A stretch of 52,550 bases of DNA, from NCBI RefSeq assembly GCF_018638295.1, contig NZ_JABTTS010000037.1:31195-83744 (forward strand), in the 5' to 3' direction. The notes beneath the pieces were generated by a model. The model ran no database searches. It saw only the letters and a program-made list of their open reading frames with translations, and was not told the DNA's origin. Positions 16,890 through 27,570 of the stretch are shown in pieces. Every line of letters starts with the position of its first letter. Positions within the stretch are counted from its first letter, which is position 1. The position numbers and the translations under genes are program-made. This DNA comes from Streptomyces sp. CHD11. GTDB taxonomy: Bacteria > Actinomycetota > Actinomycetes > Streptomycetales > Streptomycetaceae.

Positions 16890-17650
16890 CCGTCCAGGTG
16901 CGGGAAGAACCTCAGGAACGGGTCCGCGGACGCCGCGAGACCACGGCTGTACGGCGAGTCGAAGTCCCAGATGAGGAAGAGCAGAAAGGCGATCAGTGCG
17001 GAGAACAGTCCCGCGAGGACCATCTCCCGGGCGGTGCGCCGGATCTGCAGCGCGAAGATCATCCCGATGGTGATGACAGCCCCCGCGATCAGCCCGAACC
17101 ACACCACGCCCGGCATGGTCTCCCCGGTCGACTCGGCCCGCGCGCTGCGCGCCTCGTCGGCGGCGGCCACCTGGTCCACCAGCGGCTGGTAGGCCTGCGC
17201 CTCGAAGTCCGTCCGCGGCTCGTAGTCGGTGACGTCCTGGCGGAGCCGGTCGAGCAGCTCCGTGCCGCGCCCGGTGACCTCGCCGTCGTCGGCCATGGCC
17301 CGCCACTCGGCGGTGACGACGTGTCCGACATAGGCGTTGACATCGTCCCGGATCCGGTCGCGTACTTCCGCCGGGTAGACCCGGACCCGCTCGGTGACCT
17401 CGTGCAGCGCCACCGCCTCCGCCCGTACGTGCTCCTCGGCGGCGCTGCGCCCCTCCCAGACGCCCGCGATCGCGAGGCCCAGGACGATCGCGTACACCAC
17501 ACCGATCCACATTGTCATGTACTCGATGACGTCGGGGGTCTCGCTGGTGTCCTCGTCATCGGCCGCCCTGCGGTGCCGCAGAAGGGTGATGACCACCACG
17601 ACGACACACGCGGCGAGCATCGCGAGGGTGAGAACAAGCCATTCCGGCAA
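16886..17650 (-). CDS. DUF4239 (bestrophin-like) membrane protein
   Basis: A 254-residue protein with four predicted membrane helices: about 4-23, 45-65, 180-203 and 210-232. A charged, helical middle (EHVRAEAVALHEVTERVRVYPAEVRDRIRDDV) separates the helix pairs. This layout fits the DUF4239 bestrophin-like family. The start is TTG at 17650, supported by GGAGGAA 6-8 bases upstream. The stop TAG lies in the terminal repeat of the MITE-like element, so the last residues or the stop may have been altered by insertion. It follows the proline-rich gene by 36 bases and is probably cotranscribed. Function unknown. Confidence 0.82.
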   Translation of the reverse strand: MPEWLVLTLAMLAACVVVVVITLLRHRRAADDEDTSETPDVIEYMTMWIGVVYAIVLGLAIAGVWEGRSAAEEHVRAEAVALHEVTERVRVYPAEVRDRIRDDVNAYVGHVVTAEWRAMADDGEVTGRGTELLDRLRQDVTDYEPRTDFEAQAYQPLVDQVAAADEARSARAESTGETMPGVVWFGLIAGAVITIGMIFALQIRRTAREMVLAGLFSALIAFLLFLIWDFDSPYSRGLAASADPFLRFFPHLDG

Positions 17651-17686
17651 GAGATTCCTCCAGAAGGAGTCGGGACGGGTCGGGCC

Positions 17687-18310
17687 TCAGCGCGGACGCA
17701 GCGCGGCGATGGCGACCACGGCGGGCGTCGTGATGAGCAGAACGAAGGTCAGCGGCGACGTGGCGCCGCCGGCAGGCTTCCGGTCCGGGGTCGCCGCGCG
17801 GTACGCCGGGTAGTGCACGGGAGTCGCGGACGGCCGCGGCGCCGGTGTGACCGACGGCGCAGGGGCCGGCGGCGGAGGCGGCGCGGGCCGGACCGGCGGG
17901 CGCGGCGGCGGTGTGGGTTCCGGTGGCGGTGTGGGTTCCGGGCGGGCCGGCGGGGGCGCCGGACGGGCCCTGGGCGGCGGCTCGGGGTCCGGTTCCGGGG
18001 GCGGGCTGGGGCGCGGTGGGGGAGGCGGGGGCGGTGTGGGCTCGGGCGGGGGCGGTGGTGTCGGAGAAGGCGTGGGCGGCGGCTCGGGGGACGGGGGAGG
18101 CGGCAGGCAGGGCGGGGGATCAGTCCAGGTGACGCTTCCCGCGACCGCCACCGCCTCCGTGCCGCCCGGTCCCGTCGACGCGTACGCGCAGGCGTCGGCC
18201 ACCGCCGCGCCGGGCGCGCCGGCCAGTGCCCAGAGCAGCGTCGTCGCGGCCAACGCCCGGGCGGCGACGCCGGATCGGATCGGTACGAATGGGTGCACGA
18301 CGAGGATCAT
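17687..18310 (-). CDS. Proline-rich exported protein with C-terminal membrane anchor
   Basis: A 207-residue protein with a signal-like N-terminus (about 14-38, ARALAATTLLWALAGAPGAAVADA) and a small segment with two cysteines (DACAYAS and DPPPCLPP). A run of about 100 residues is dominated by Pro with Glu, Arg and Thr, and a final hydrophobic helix (LTFVLLITTPAVVAIAAL) ends in RPR. The design suggests a rigid spacer crossing the wall from a membrane anchor. Low complexity prevents any functional call. The ribosome binding site at the ATG is weak; GTG 12 bases downstream is an alternative start. Confidence 0.7.
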   Translation of the reverse strand: MILVVHPFVPIRSGVAARALAATTLLWALAGAPGAAVADACAYASTGPGGTEAVAVAGSVTWTDPPPCLPPPPSPEPPPTPSPTPPPPPEPTPPPPPPPRPSPPPEPDPEPPPRARPAPPPARPEPTPPPEPTPPPRPPVRPAPPPPPAPAPSVTPAPRPSATPVHYPAYRAATPDRKPAGGATSPLTFVLLITTPAVVAIAALRPR

Positions 18311-18478
18311 GAGTCGTGAACCGTCCGGTCACGCGCGGGAGCCCGGTGATTGCCCCGAAGGAGTTAAAACAAGAAAACCGGGCCACGGTTGAACACAAGG
18401 CGTGCCTCCGTGCGTACCCATCGTCGAGCGGCGGCACTGCGGGCGCTGCGGGACCCTGGCGATGATGTGGAGTTGACG

Positions 18479-19411
18479 ATGAAAACCTCCTGGCGGACCG
18501 CCTCACTGGTGGCAAGCGCCGCGGCGGTGCTTGCTCTGACCACCGCGTGCGGTCAGGAAGCCGCGCCGCCCCCCGTCAGCCAGAACGTGGGTGCCACGGC
18601 TGCGGCGGGGGACTACGGCAACGCCGGCAGCGGTGGCGACAAGGCCGGCGGCGCACAGGCCTCCGCGACCCCCGCCAACACCGCGGGCGAACTGAACGTC
18701 TCCACCAACGCCGAACTGGGCAAGGTGGTGACCGACAACCTCGGTCTGACCCTGTACCGCTTCGACCAGGACACCGCCGAGCCGCCCGCGACCAACTGCG
18801 AGGGCGACTGCGCCAAGACCTGGCCCCCGGTGCCCGCCGACGACGCCTCGGCCGGCGAGGGGATCGACAAGGCACTGCTCGGTGAGGTCGCCCGGCCCGA
18901 CGGCACCAAGCAGCTCACCATCGGCGGCTGGCCCGCCTACCGCTACGTCAAGGACGTCAACGCCGGTGACGTCAAGGGCCAGGGCGTGGGTGGCAAGTGG
19001 TTCGCGCTGACCCCCGAGGGCAAGAAGGCGCAGGCGGCCGTGGAGGCCGGTCTGTCGACCCGGCAGGACCCCGAACTCGGCGAGATCGTGGTCGACAAGA
19101 ACGGCAGGACGGTCTACCGCTTCATGAAGGACGAGGCCTGGCCGAAGCCCGTGTCGGCGTGCACCGGCGACTGCCTGAAGAAGTGGCCGGTGGTGGCGCC
19201 GGTCGACTTCGAGGACACCAAGGGCATCCAGAAGAAGAACTACATGGTCTTCACCCGTCCGGACGGCGCCGCCCAGCAGACGATCAACTGCTGGCCCATC
19301 TACACCTTCGCCGGTGACGAGGCCGCCGGCGACACCAACGGTCAGGGAGTCGGCGGCACCTGGTACGCCGTACGCCCCGACGGAGAGCCGGTCGGCGCCC
19401 CGGAGAAGTAA
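18479..19411 (+). CDS. SCO0930-family lipoprotein with repeated Lipoprotein_15 domains
   Basis: A 310-residue lipoprotein: signal peptide ending ALTTAC, a flexible Ala/Gly linker to about residue 70, then two similar halves. Each half carries a paired YRF...CxGDCxKxWPP-type repeat followed by a W(P)xY/TF element and a GQGVGGxWYAV-type element (PF03640, 'secreted repeat of unknown function'). The cysteines in CEGDC and CTGDC probably pair. ATG 18479 is chosen because GGAG lies 6-9 bases upstream and it begins the signal peptide. Homologues lie near rmdA in S. coelicolor, from memory. Role not established. Confidence 0.88.
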   Translation: MKTSWRTASLVASAAAVLALTTACGQEAAPPPVSQNVGATAAAGDYGNAGSGGDKAGGAQASATPANTAGELNVSTNAELGKVVTDNLGLTLYRFDQDTAEPPATNCEGDCAKTWPPVPADDASAGEGIDKALLGEVARPDGTKQLTIGGWPAYRYVKDVNAGDVKGQGVGGKWFALTPEGKKAQAAVEAGLSTRQDPELGEIVVDKNGRTVYRFMKDEAWPKPVSACTGDCLKKWPVVAPVDFEDTKGIQKKNYMVFTRPDGAAQQTINCWPIYTFAGDEAAGDTNGQGVGGTWYAVRPDGEPVGAPEK

Positions 19412-19734
19412 CAACCTCCCCAGGGTGTCGTCCACTCCGGATGACGCCGGCCGGGTGTCCGCCCCTCCGCAGCCCGCGGAGGGGCGGACCGTTTTGCAGT
19501 GATTCACCTGAACCCATGGAATAGCCGGCGCTGTTTCCCGCGTACTTCCTGGCGTGTCGGAACTCTCCGGAATGCCGCGGACACTTTTCGTCACACACGG
19601 GGCCAAGGTGATTCGGCACGTGCCACTGGCAGTGACCGGGAACGGATGGTCAATTTCCGTTTGGGGTCGCTCCCTTGGCGGGCGATCAGTAACCTCTGCT
19701 CGAACACCGGATCGCCTACGTCTTGGAGAGATAG
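19412..19734. other. Spacer with terminator and putative promoter
   Basis: This 323-base gap holds the terminator at 19457-19495. In its second half lies an AT-richer stretch containing GGGAAC at 19638-19643 and CCGTTT at 19657-19662, which resemble ECF -35 and -10 elements but are spaced slightly short. No gene is supported. Confidence 0.4.
19457..19495 (+). terminator. Intrinsic terminator of the lipoprotein gene
   Basis: A perfect 14-base stem with a 5-base loop (19457-19489) is followed by CGTTTT. It begins 46 bases after the stop codon and is the most classical terminator in the window. Confidence 0.8.
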
Positions 19735-20547
19735 ATGGAGCGTCCCGCCTGGGCCCCCCGGAGCATCGATGTCACGGTGCCCAGCGTGTCCCGGATGTAC
19801 GACTACTACCTGGGCGGTTCGCACAACTTCGAGGTCGACCGGCAAGCGGCCCGCAGAGCCATGGAGTTCATGCCGGGACTGCCCAAGATCATGCAGGCCA
19901 ACCGGGCGTTCATGCGGCGGGCCGTGCGTTTCGCCGCAGCCGAGGGCATCACCCAGTTCCTGGACATCGGCTCCGGCATCCCGACCTTCGGCAACGTCCA
20001 CGAAGTGGCCCAGGAGGCCGACCCGGACGCGCGCGTGATGTACGTCGACCACGACCCGGTGGCCGTGGCGCACAGCCAGGCGGTGCTCGAGGGGAACGAC
20101 GGCGCGGACATCCTCGCCGCGGATCTCCGCAAGCCGTGGGAGATCCTGAACAGCCCCGAAGTGTCGCGGCTGATCGACCTGAACCGGCCAGTGGCGCTCC
20201 TTCTCGTTGCCATACTGCATTTCGTGGAAGACACGGACAACCCGTATGCGGCGGTGACCGAACTGCGCGAGGCGCTCGCGCCCGGCAGCATGCTCGTGCT
20301 CACCCACGCCTCGTACGACGGAGTCCCGCTGCCGCCGGAGCGGGCCGGTGGCGCGGTGGACGTGTACCAGAACATCCGCAACCCGTTGATCATGCGCACG
20401 CGTGACGAGATCGCGCGGTTCTTCGAGGGGTACGACATGGTGGAACCCGGACTGGTGCCGATGCCGCAGTGGCGGCCGGACACCGCACCGGAGGACGAGG
20501 ATCCCTACGCCTTCTCCGGTTTCGCGGGCGTGGGGCGTACGGCGTGA
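19735..20547 (+). CDS. SAM-dependent methyltransferase, DUF574 family
   Basis: A 270-residue protein of the actinobacterial DUF574 (PF04672) methyltransferase family. RMYDYYLGGSHNFEVDR is the family hallmark, FLDIGSGIPT is the SAM-binding motif, YVDHDPVAVAHSQAVL binds the ribose, and ALLLVAILHFVED lines the active site. GGAGAG lies 5 bases before the ATG. Its TGA overlaps the GTG of the next gene (GTGA), so the two proteins are probably made together. The substrate of this family is unknown; coupling to a c-di-GMP enzyme is the main clue to its role. Confidence 0.88.
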   Translation: MERPAWAPRSIDVTVPSVSRMYDYYLGGSHNFEVDRQAARRAMEFMPGLPKIMQANRAFMRRAVRFAAAEGITQFLDIGSGIPTFGNVHEVAQEADPDARVMYVDHDPVAVAHSQAVLEGNDGADILAADLRKPWEILNSPEVSRLIDLNRPVALLLVAILHFVEDTDNPYAAVTELREALAPGSMLVLTHASYDGVPLPPERAGGAVDVYQNIRNPLIMRTRDEIARFFEGYDMVEPGLVPMPQWRPDTAPEDEDPYAFSGFAGVGRTA

Positions 20548-22685
20548 GCGCGGAGCCGGACGGCCCGGAGGACAGACTGCGCCGGTTCGCGACGATCTGG
20601 AGCCGGGCGGTCTTCCCGGTGACCTCGACCTTGTCGACCCGCCCGGAGTTCGAGGCGCGTCTGCTGCCGCTGGCCCGCCGGCTGAGCGAGGCACTGCGGG
20701 CGAGGGCGTTCGACGCGGACGCGGGCAGGGCGGCCGGCGCCGCCCTGGTGGAGGAGCACTGCACCGACCCGGAGGCGCTCAGCCGGACCCTGGACTGCGT
20801 GGACGCCTATCTCGTCCTGTACTGCGGCGAGGACGGCGACCGCGAGGACCTCAGGGCCCGCAGCGCCAGGCTCCAGCACGCCATGGCCGCCGGGTACGCG
20901 CAGGCCCTGCGCGAGCGGACGCTGGCGGAGCAGGAGGCCATCGCGCAGGCCGCGCTGAAGGCCCAGGGCGTGGTGGCGCAGGCGCTGCACGCCACCGAGG
21001 CCCGCTTCCGCGCGGTCTTCGAGGGCGCCGCCATAGGCATCGGCATCGCCGACCTCGAGGGCAACATCCTCCAGGTCAACGGCGCGCTGCGGCGCATGTT
21101 CGGCCTGTCCGAGCAGGGCCTGCGCGGCCGCAAGGTCAGGGAATGGGTGCACCCCGACGACGCCCCGCAGACCTGGCGGCTCTACGAGGAGCTGGTGAGC
21201 GGCGAGCGCGAGCACTACCACCTCGAGAAGGCCTTCTACCGCCCTGACGGAACGGTCCTGTGGACCAATCTGACGGTGTCGCTGCTGCGTGACGCCGACG
21301 GCGAACCCCAGTACCAGCTCGCCCTCATGGAGGACACCACCGAGCGCCGGCTGCTCAACCTCCGGCTGCGGTACGAGGCCACCCACGACGCGCTCACCGG
21401 TCTGCCCAACCGGACGTTCTTCTTCGAACGCCTGGAGAAGGCGCTCGGCGCGGGCGTGGGCCAGCGGTTCGGCCTGTGCTACCTGGACCTGGACGGCTTC
21501 AAGACCGTCAACGACAGCCTCGGCCACGCGGCCGGCGACCGGCTGCTCGTCGAGGTCGCCGACCGGCTCCAGGCCTGCGCCACCGCGCCCGGCGAGATGG
21601 TCGCCCGCCTCGGCGGCGACGAGTTCGTGGCGCTGACCACCGGCCGCGACACCCAGCGCGCGGTGGACGAGCTCGCCGCCCGCATCATGAACGCGTTGCT
21701 CGCCCCGATCAGTGTCGACGGCCGGGATCTGACCGTGCGCGGCAGTATCGGCATCGTCGAGGGACCGGCGGGGGAACGCAGCGCGGCGGAGGTGCTGCGC
21801 AGCGCCGACATCACCATGTACCGGGCCAAGTCGGCGGGCGGCAACCGCTTCGAGCTCGCCGACGAGGAGGCCGACGCCCGCGCCATCACCCGGCACGGCC
21901 TCACCACGGCGCTCCCCGCCGCCCTGGACCGGGGAGAGTTCTTCATCGAGTACCAGCCCCTGGTCCACCTCGGCGACGGCAGCGTCCGGGGAGCCGAGGC
22001 GCTGGTGCGCTGGCTGCATCCGCAGCACGGCGTGCTCTCCCCGGACCGTTTCATCCCGCTCGCCGAGCACACCGGACTCATCGTGCCGCTGGGGCGCTGG
22101 GTCCTGGAGCAGTCCGTGCGCCAGGCCGGCGAGTGGCGGGACCGCCACGGGGGCGAGGCGCTCGGTCCCCTGCGTATCAACGTCAACCTCTCGCCCTGCC
22201 AGCTCACCCACCCCGGCCTGGTCCAGGACACGGTGGACATTCTGGAGCGTACGGGCGTGTCCCCCGACGCGCTGTGCCTGGAAGTGACGGAATCGGCGCT
22301 GATCGGCGCCGACGACGACCTGCTGAAGCCGCTGCGCCGGCTCGCCGAGATGGGTGTCGACATCGCGCTGGACGATTTCGGCACCGGCTACTCCAACCTC
22401 GCCAACCTGCGCCGCCTCCCGGTGAGCGTCCTCAAGCTCGACCGCTCCTTCACCCAGAGCATGCAGCAGTTTCCGGCCGACCCCGTCGACCTGAAGATCG
22501 TCGAGGGGATCGTCTCGCTGGCCCACAGCCTCGACCTCGCGGTCACGGTGGAGGGCGTCGAGACCGGCGCCCAGGCCGAACAGCTCCGCATCCTCGGCTG
22601 CGACACGGCTCAGGGCTGGTACTACGCCCGCCCGGGCCCGCCGGACCGCCTCCACGAACTGGCCCTGGTGGACGCCACGGGCTAG
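20544..22685 (+). CDS. rmdA: PAS-GGDEF-EAL c-di-GMP turnover protein, probable RmdA
   Basis: This 713-residue soluble protein has a helical N-terminal region (1-150), a PAS/PAC sensor (about 150-275, ending ALMEDTTERR), a GGDEF domain with an intact GGDEF at 357-361, and an EAL domain. The EAL motif is at 485-487, with NVNLSP, CLEVTES, DDFGTGYSN at about 610, LKLDRSF and VEGVET. All catalytic elements for c-di-GMP hydrolysis are present, and the GGDEF site could also be active. Domain order and the neighbouring SCO0930-type lipoprotein match S. coelicolor RmdA (SCO0928), which controls sporulation through c-di-GMP. The GTG at 20544 overlaps the methyltransferase stop. Confidence 0.88.
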   Translation: MSAEPDGPEDRLRRFATIWSRAVFPVTSTLSTRPEFEARLLPLARRLSEALRARAFDADAGRAAGAALVEEHCTDPEALSRTLDCVDAYLVLYCGEDGDREDLRARSARLQHAMAAGYAQALRERTLAEQEAIAQAALKAQGVVAQALHATEARFRAVFEGAAIGIGIADLEGNILQVNGALRRMFGLSEQGLRGRKVREWVHPDDAPQTWRLYEELVSGEREHYHLEKAFYRPDGTVLWTNLTVSLLRDADGEPQYQLALMEDTTERRLLNLRLRYEATHDALTGLPNRTFFFERLEKALGAGVGQRFGLCYLDLDGFKTVNDSLGHAAGDRLLVEVADRLQACATAPGEMVARLGGDEFVALTTGRDTQRAVDELAARIMNALLAPISVDGRDLTVRGSIGIVEGPAGERSAAEVLRSADITMYRAKSAGGNRFELADEEADARAITRHGLTTALPAALDRGEFFIEYQPLVHLGDGSVRGAEALVRWLHPQHGVLSPDRFIPLAEHTGLIVPLGRWVLEQSVRQAGEWRDRHGGEALGPLRINVNLSPCQLTHPGLVQDTVDILERTGVSPDALCLEVTESALIGADDDLLKPLRRLAEMGVDIALDDFGTGYSNLANLRRLPVSVLKLDRSFTQSMQQFPADPVDLKIVEGIVSLAHSLDLAVTVEGVETGAQAEQLRILGCDTAQGWYYARPGPPDRLHELALVDATG

Positions 22686-22736
22686 CCGCCCGGCGGCTCG
22701 GGGCGTACGGCGCCCGCGGGCGCGTCGTGGTCGCTG

Positions 22737-22914
22737 GCGCAGTTCCCCGCGCCCCTGAGGCGTGCGGCCGGAACGGACGGAGAGCGATCGGGCGGGGATG
22801 AGCCAGGGGAGAGACCCGGTGCGGGCGGCGATCGCGGGGGAGCCGCGACTGATGGACCCGGAGTTCACCGGAACCTCCTGGCCCTCTTCCCCTCAGGGGC
22901 GCGGGGAACTGCGC
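22737..22914. repeat. Widely spaced 24-base perfect inverted repeat
   Basis: The arms at 22737-22760 and 22891-22914 are exact reverse complements (core CAGTTCCCCGCGCCCCTGA) with 130 bases between. The core is, from memory, a very common interspersed element in Streptomyces intergenic regions. Confidence 0.75.
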
Positions 22915-22924
22915 GAACGGGCGT

Positions 22925-22943
22925 CCGGGGGCGGAGCCCCCGG
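22925..22943. terminator. GC hairpin, probable terminator
   Basis: An 8-base stem CCGGGGGC/GCCCCCGG with a GGA loop lies about 50 bases beyond the LysR stop and 240 beyond the rmdA stop. Confidence 0.5.
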
Positions 22944-22995
22944 TGAGGGACGGGAAGGGGCGGCAGGGGCGAGAAGCCCTCCCCGCACACCCGCC

Positions 22996-23880
22996 TCAGC
23001 GTTCCAGCAGCATCCGCTGCAGCTCCCGTGCCGCCCGGGGCGGAGCCACGTCGCTGCGGTGGGCCAGCGCGATGGCCCGGTGCAGCCCCGGCCGGGCCAG
23101 CGGAGTGACCCGCAGCCCGTGCCCCGACCGCGCCGCCACCATACGAGGCACCACCGCCACCCCCAGCCCCGCCCGCACGAACCCCAGTACCGCGTCCATC
23201 TCGCCGCCCTCCACCGCGAACTCCGGCTCGAACCCTTCCGCCCGGCAGGCCGCCACCGTCAGCTCGCGCAGGTCGTACCCGTGCCGGAACATCACCAGCC
23301 GCTCGCCCTCCAGATCGGCGATCCGCACCGTCTCCCGTCCCCGCCCCGGCCGCGTGGCATCCGGTGACGAGACCACCACCAGGTCCTCCCGCAGCAGCTC
23401 CACCGTGGTCAGCGCCGGCGACGGAGTGGGCAGCGGCAGCACCACCAGGGCGAGATCCAGCGCACCGCGCGCCAGCTCCCGTACCAGGTCGTGCGAGCCG
23501 CCCTCCTCGATCAGCAGCCGGACACCCGGATACCGGTCGTGGAACGCGCGCAGCACATCCGGCAGCAGCCCGGTGCACAGACTCGGCGTCGCACCCATCC
23601 GCACCCGCCCGCCGCGCAGCTGCGCGACCTCCTGCACCTCGTGCCGCGCCGTGTCCGCGTCGGCCAGGATCCGCCGGGCCAGCGGCAGCAGCGCCTCGCC
23701 CGCGTCGGTCAGCGTGATGTTCCCGCGCGCCCGCCGGAACAGATCCGCGCCCAGTTCCCGCTCCAGCGTCCTGATCTGCTGCGACAGGGACGGCTGGGCG
23801 ACATGGACCAGCTCCGCGGCCCGGGTGAAGTGCCGCGTCTCGGCGACCGCCACGAAATACTGGAGCTGTTGGAACTGCAT
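22996..23880 (-). CDS. LysR-family regulator divergent from sdhCAB
   Basis: A 294-residue LysR protein. The winged helix-turn-helix is at 1-62 (MQFQQLQYFVAVAETRHFTRAAELVHVAQPSLSQQI), followed by the linker helix and an effector-binding domain (90-290). The start at 23880 is set by the conserved family N-terminus; the frame is open a little further upstream. It is transcribed away from the succinate dehydrogenase genes across an 84-base gap containing a T-N11-A dyad, the usual arrangement for a LysR protein regulating itself and its divergent neighbour. The effector is unknown; a dicarboxylate would be a reasonable guess from context. Confidence 0.9.
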   Translation of the reverse strand: MQFQQLQYFVAVAETRHFTRAAELVHVAQPSLSQQIRTLERELGADLFRRARGNITLTDAGEALLPLARRILADADTARHEVQEVAQLRGGRVRMGATPSLCTGLLPDVLRAFHDRYPGVRLLIEEGGSHDLVRELARGALDLALVVLPLPTPSPALTTVELLREDLVVVSSPDATRPGRGRETVRIADLEGERLVMFRHGYDLRELTVAACRAEGFEPEFAVEGGEMDAVLGFVRAGLGVAVVPRMVAARSGHGLRVTPLARPGLHRAIALAHRSDVAPPRAARELQRMLLER

Positions 23881-23889
23881 CGGCCCATC

Positions 23890-23904
23890 ATAGGCTCCCT
23901 CTAT
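23890..23904. promoter_or_regulatory. LysR-type T-N11-A dyad in the LysR-sdhC gap
   Basis: ATAG-N7-CTAT is an interrupted palindrome obeying the LysR T-N11-A rule. It lies 9 bases upstream of the LysR start and 60 bases upstream of sdhC. Confidence 0.5.
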
Positions 23905-23964
23905 CAATTCGAGGCAGACCATGTCTTGGACCGATGGGGCCCTCCGGCCCTAGCGTCTGATGGC

Positions 23965-24672
23965 ATGGCTCTGGCAACGCGGACGGACCGACGGCCGTCC
24001 ATGGCACGCACCGTGTGGGACTCGACCGTCGGCAAGAAGACAGTGATGGCGGTCAGCGGCCTGATCATGCTGCTGTACCTGGTCGCCCACATGATCGGGA
24101 ACCTGAAGATCTTCTTCGGGGCCGGCGAGTTCAACCACTACGCCCACTGGCTGCGCACGGTCGGCGAACCGTTCATGCACTACGAGTGGACGCTGTGGCT
24201 GATCCGCGTCGTCCTCGTCGTCGCCGTGGTCGCCCACGCCGTCTCCGCCTACCAGCTCAGCCGCCGCGACATCAAGGCGCGCCCCGGCAAGTACGTGCAC
24301 AGGAAGGCGCGGACGAGCTACGCGACGCGCACCATGCGCTGGGGCGGCGTCATCCTCGCCCTGTTCATCGTCTGGCACCTCCTCGACCTGACCACCGGCA
24401 CCGTGCACCCCGGCGGTTTCGAGAGCGGCAAGCCCTACCAGAACGTCGTGGACACCTTCTCCACCTGGTACGGCAACGCCGTCTACGTCGTCGCGATGCT
24501 CGCCGTCGGCCTGCACATCCGGCACGGCTTCTGGAGCGCCGCCCAGACCCTCGGCGTCGGCAGCCGCAGCCGCGACCGCGCCCTGAAGACGACCGCCAAT
24601 GCCCTCGCGCTGCTGCTCACGGCCGGCTTCCTCGCCGTCCCCGTGGGCGTCATGACCGGAGTGGTGAGCTGA
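23965..24672 (+). CDS. sdhC: Succinate dehydrogenase cytochrome b membrane subunit
   Basis: A 235-residue protein with five predicted membrane helices. His residues in VAHMIGN, VVAHAVSAY, FIVWHLLD and LHIRHGFWSAAQTLG are candidate haem ligands, as in single-subunit dihaem anchors of Bacillus- or Bacteroidota-type succinate:quinone reductases. No separate sdhD follows, consistent with that type. It anchors SdhAB and passes electrons to quinone. ATG 23965 is used (MALATRTDRR); ATG 24001 is an alternative, and neither has a strong ribosome binding site. It is the first gene of sdhC-sdhA-sdhB. Confidence 0.88.
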   Translation: MALATRTDRRPSMARTVWDSTVGKKTVMAVSGLIMLLYLVAHMIGNLKIFFGAGEFNHYAHWLRTVGEPFMHYEWTLWLIRVVLVVAVVAHAVSAYQLSRRDIKARPGKYVHRKARTSYATRTMRWGGVILALFIVWHLLDLTTGTVHPGGFESGKPYQNVVDTFSTWYGNAVYVVAMLAVGLHIRHGFWSAAQTLGVGSRSRDRALKTTANALALLLTAGFLAVPVGVMTGVVS

Positions 24673-24674
24673 CC

Positions 24675-26620
<1,946 letters not shown>

Positions 26621-26624
<4 letters not shown>

Positions 26625-27370
26625 AGCTCAACCTGCGCGTCTGGCGGCAGAAGAACGCCGGCGCCGACGGCGCCATGTCCACGTACGAGGTGGACGGCAT
26701 CTCACCCGACATGTCCTTCCTGGAGATGCTCGACACCCTCAACGAGGAACTCATCCTCAAGGGCGAGGACCCGGTCGCCTTCGACCACGACTGCCGCGAG
26801 GGCATCTGCGGCGCCTGCTCGCTGGTCATCAACGGTGACGCCCACGGACCCGAGCGCACCACCACCTGCCAGCTGCACATGCGGTCCTTCCGGGACGGCG
26901 ACACCATCGACGTCGAGCCGTGGCGGGCCTCCGCCTTCCCCGTGGTGAAGGACCTGGTGGTCGACCGGTCGGCCTTCGACCGCATCATCCAGGCGGGCGG
27001 CTACGTCACGGCACCGACGGGCTCCGCGCCGGAGGCGCACGCCACGCCCGTGCCGAAACCGGACGCGGACCTCGCCTTCGAACACGCCGAGTGCATCGGC
27101 TGCGGCGCGTGCGTCGCGGCCTGCCCGAACGGGGCGGCGATGCTGTTCACCTCCGCGAAGGTGAACCACCTCAACGTGCTGCCGCAAGGGGCGCCCGAGC
27201 GGGAGACGCGGGTGCTGGACATGGTGGCGAAGATGGACGAGGAGGGGTTCGGGGGGTGCACGCTCGCCGGTGAGTGTGCCACGGCGTGTCCCAAGGGCAT
27301 TCCGCTGACCTCCATCACGGGGATGAACAAGGAGTGGTTGCGGGCCACTCGCAAGGCGGGCAAGCGGTGA
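26621..27370 (+). CDS. sdhB: Succinate dehydrogenase iron-sulfur subunit
   Basis: A 249-residue electron-transfer subunit. The N-terminal ferredoxin-like domain has the [2Fe-2S] ligands in CREGICGACSLV and TTTCQLH. The C-terminal domain has CIGCGACVAACPN for [4Fe-4S] and CTLAGECATACPKGIP for the third cluster. It relays electrons from the SdhA FAD to the membrane subunit. ATG overlaps the sdhA stop by 4 bases, implying translational coupling. Length and cysteine pattern are normal. A terminator hairpin follows at 27411. Confidence 0.93.
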
Positions 27371-27410
27371 CGCCGCTGCAGTGAGCCGTTCGCCGACGGG
27401 TGCGGACGGG

Positions 27411-27442
27411 CGGGGCCGGGAGAGGTGCTCCTTCCGGCCCCG
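27411..27442 (+). terminator. Terminator hairpin after sdhB
   Basis: A 9-base stem CGGGGCCGG/CCGGCCCCG with a 14-base loop lies 41 bases past the sdhB stop and separates the sdh genes from olsB. Confidence 0.6.
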
Positions 27443-27570
27443 TCTCGCCTTCCGCTCCGGTCATTCAGCGTCTCCACATCCGCACTCCTGGCTGCGGTCA
27501 CGTACACGCCAACCCGGGGCGGAAGAACAGGGGTGTCCCCCTCCCGCTCCGGCGTGACCAGGAGAGAGCC

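Larger units (their letters stand above)
22686..22995. other. Spacer between rmdA and LysR gene
   Basis: This 310-base gap separates the convergent rmdA and LysR gene stops. It contains a perfect 24-base inverted repeat pair (see 22737-22914) and a short hairpin at 22925-22943. No gene is supported. Confidence 0.5.

Noticed and set aside
17840..18120. Gly-rich open frame on the plus strand opposite the proline-rich gene
   Set aside because: CCG/CCC proline codons read in reverse give Gly-rich frames; the minus-strand product has a signal peptide and anchor, supporting that strand.
20505..22868. Long open frame opposite rmdA
   Set aside because: It is the complement of well-conserved PAS-GGDEF-EAL coding sequence and has no motifs of its own.
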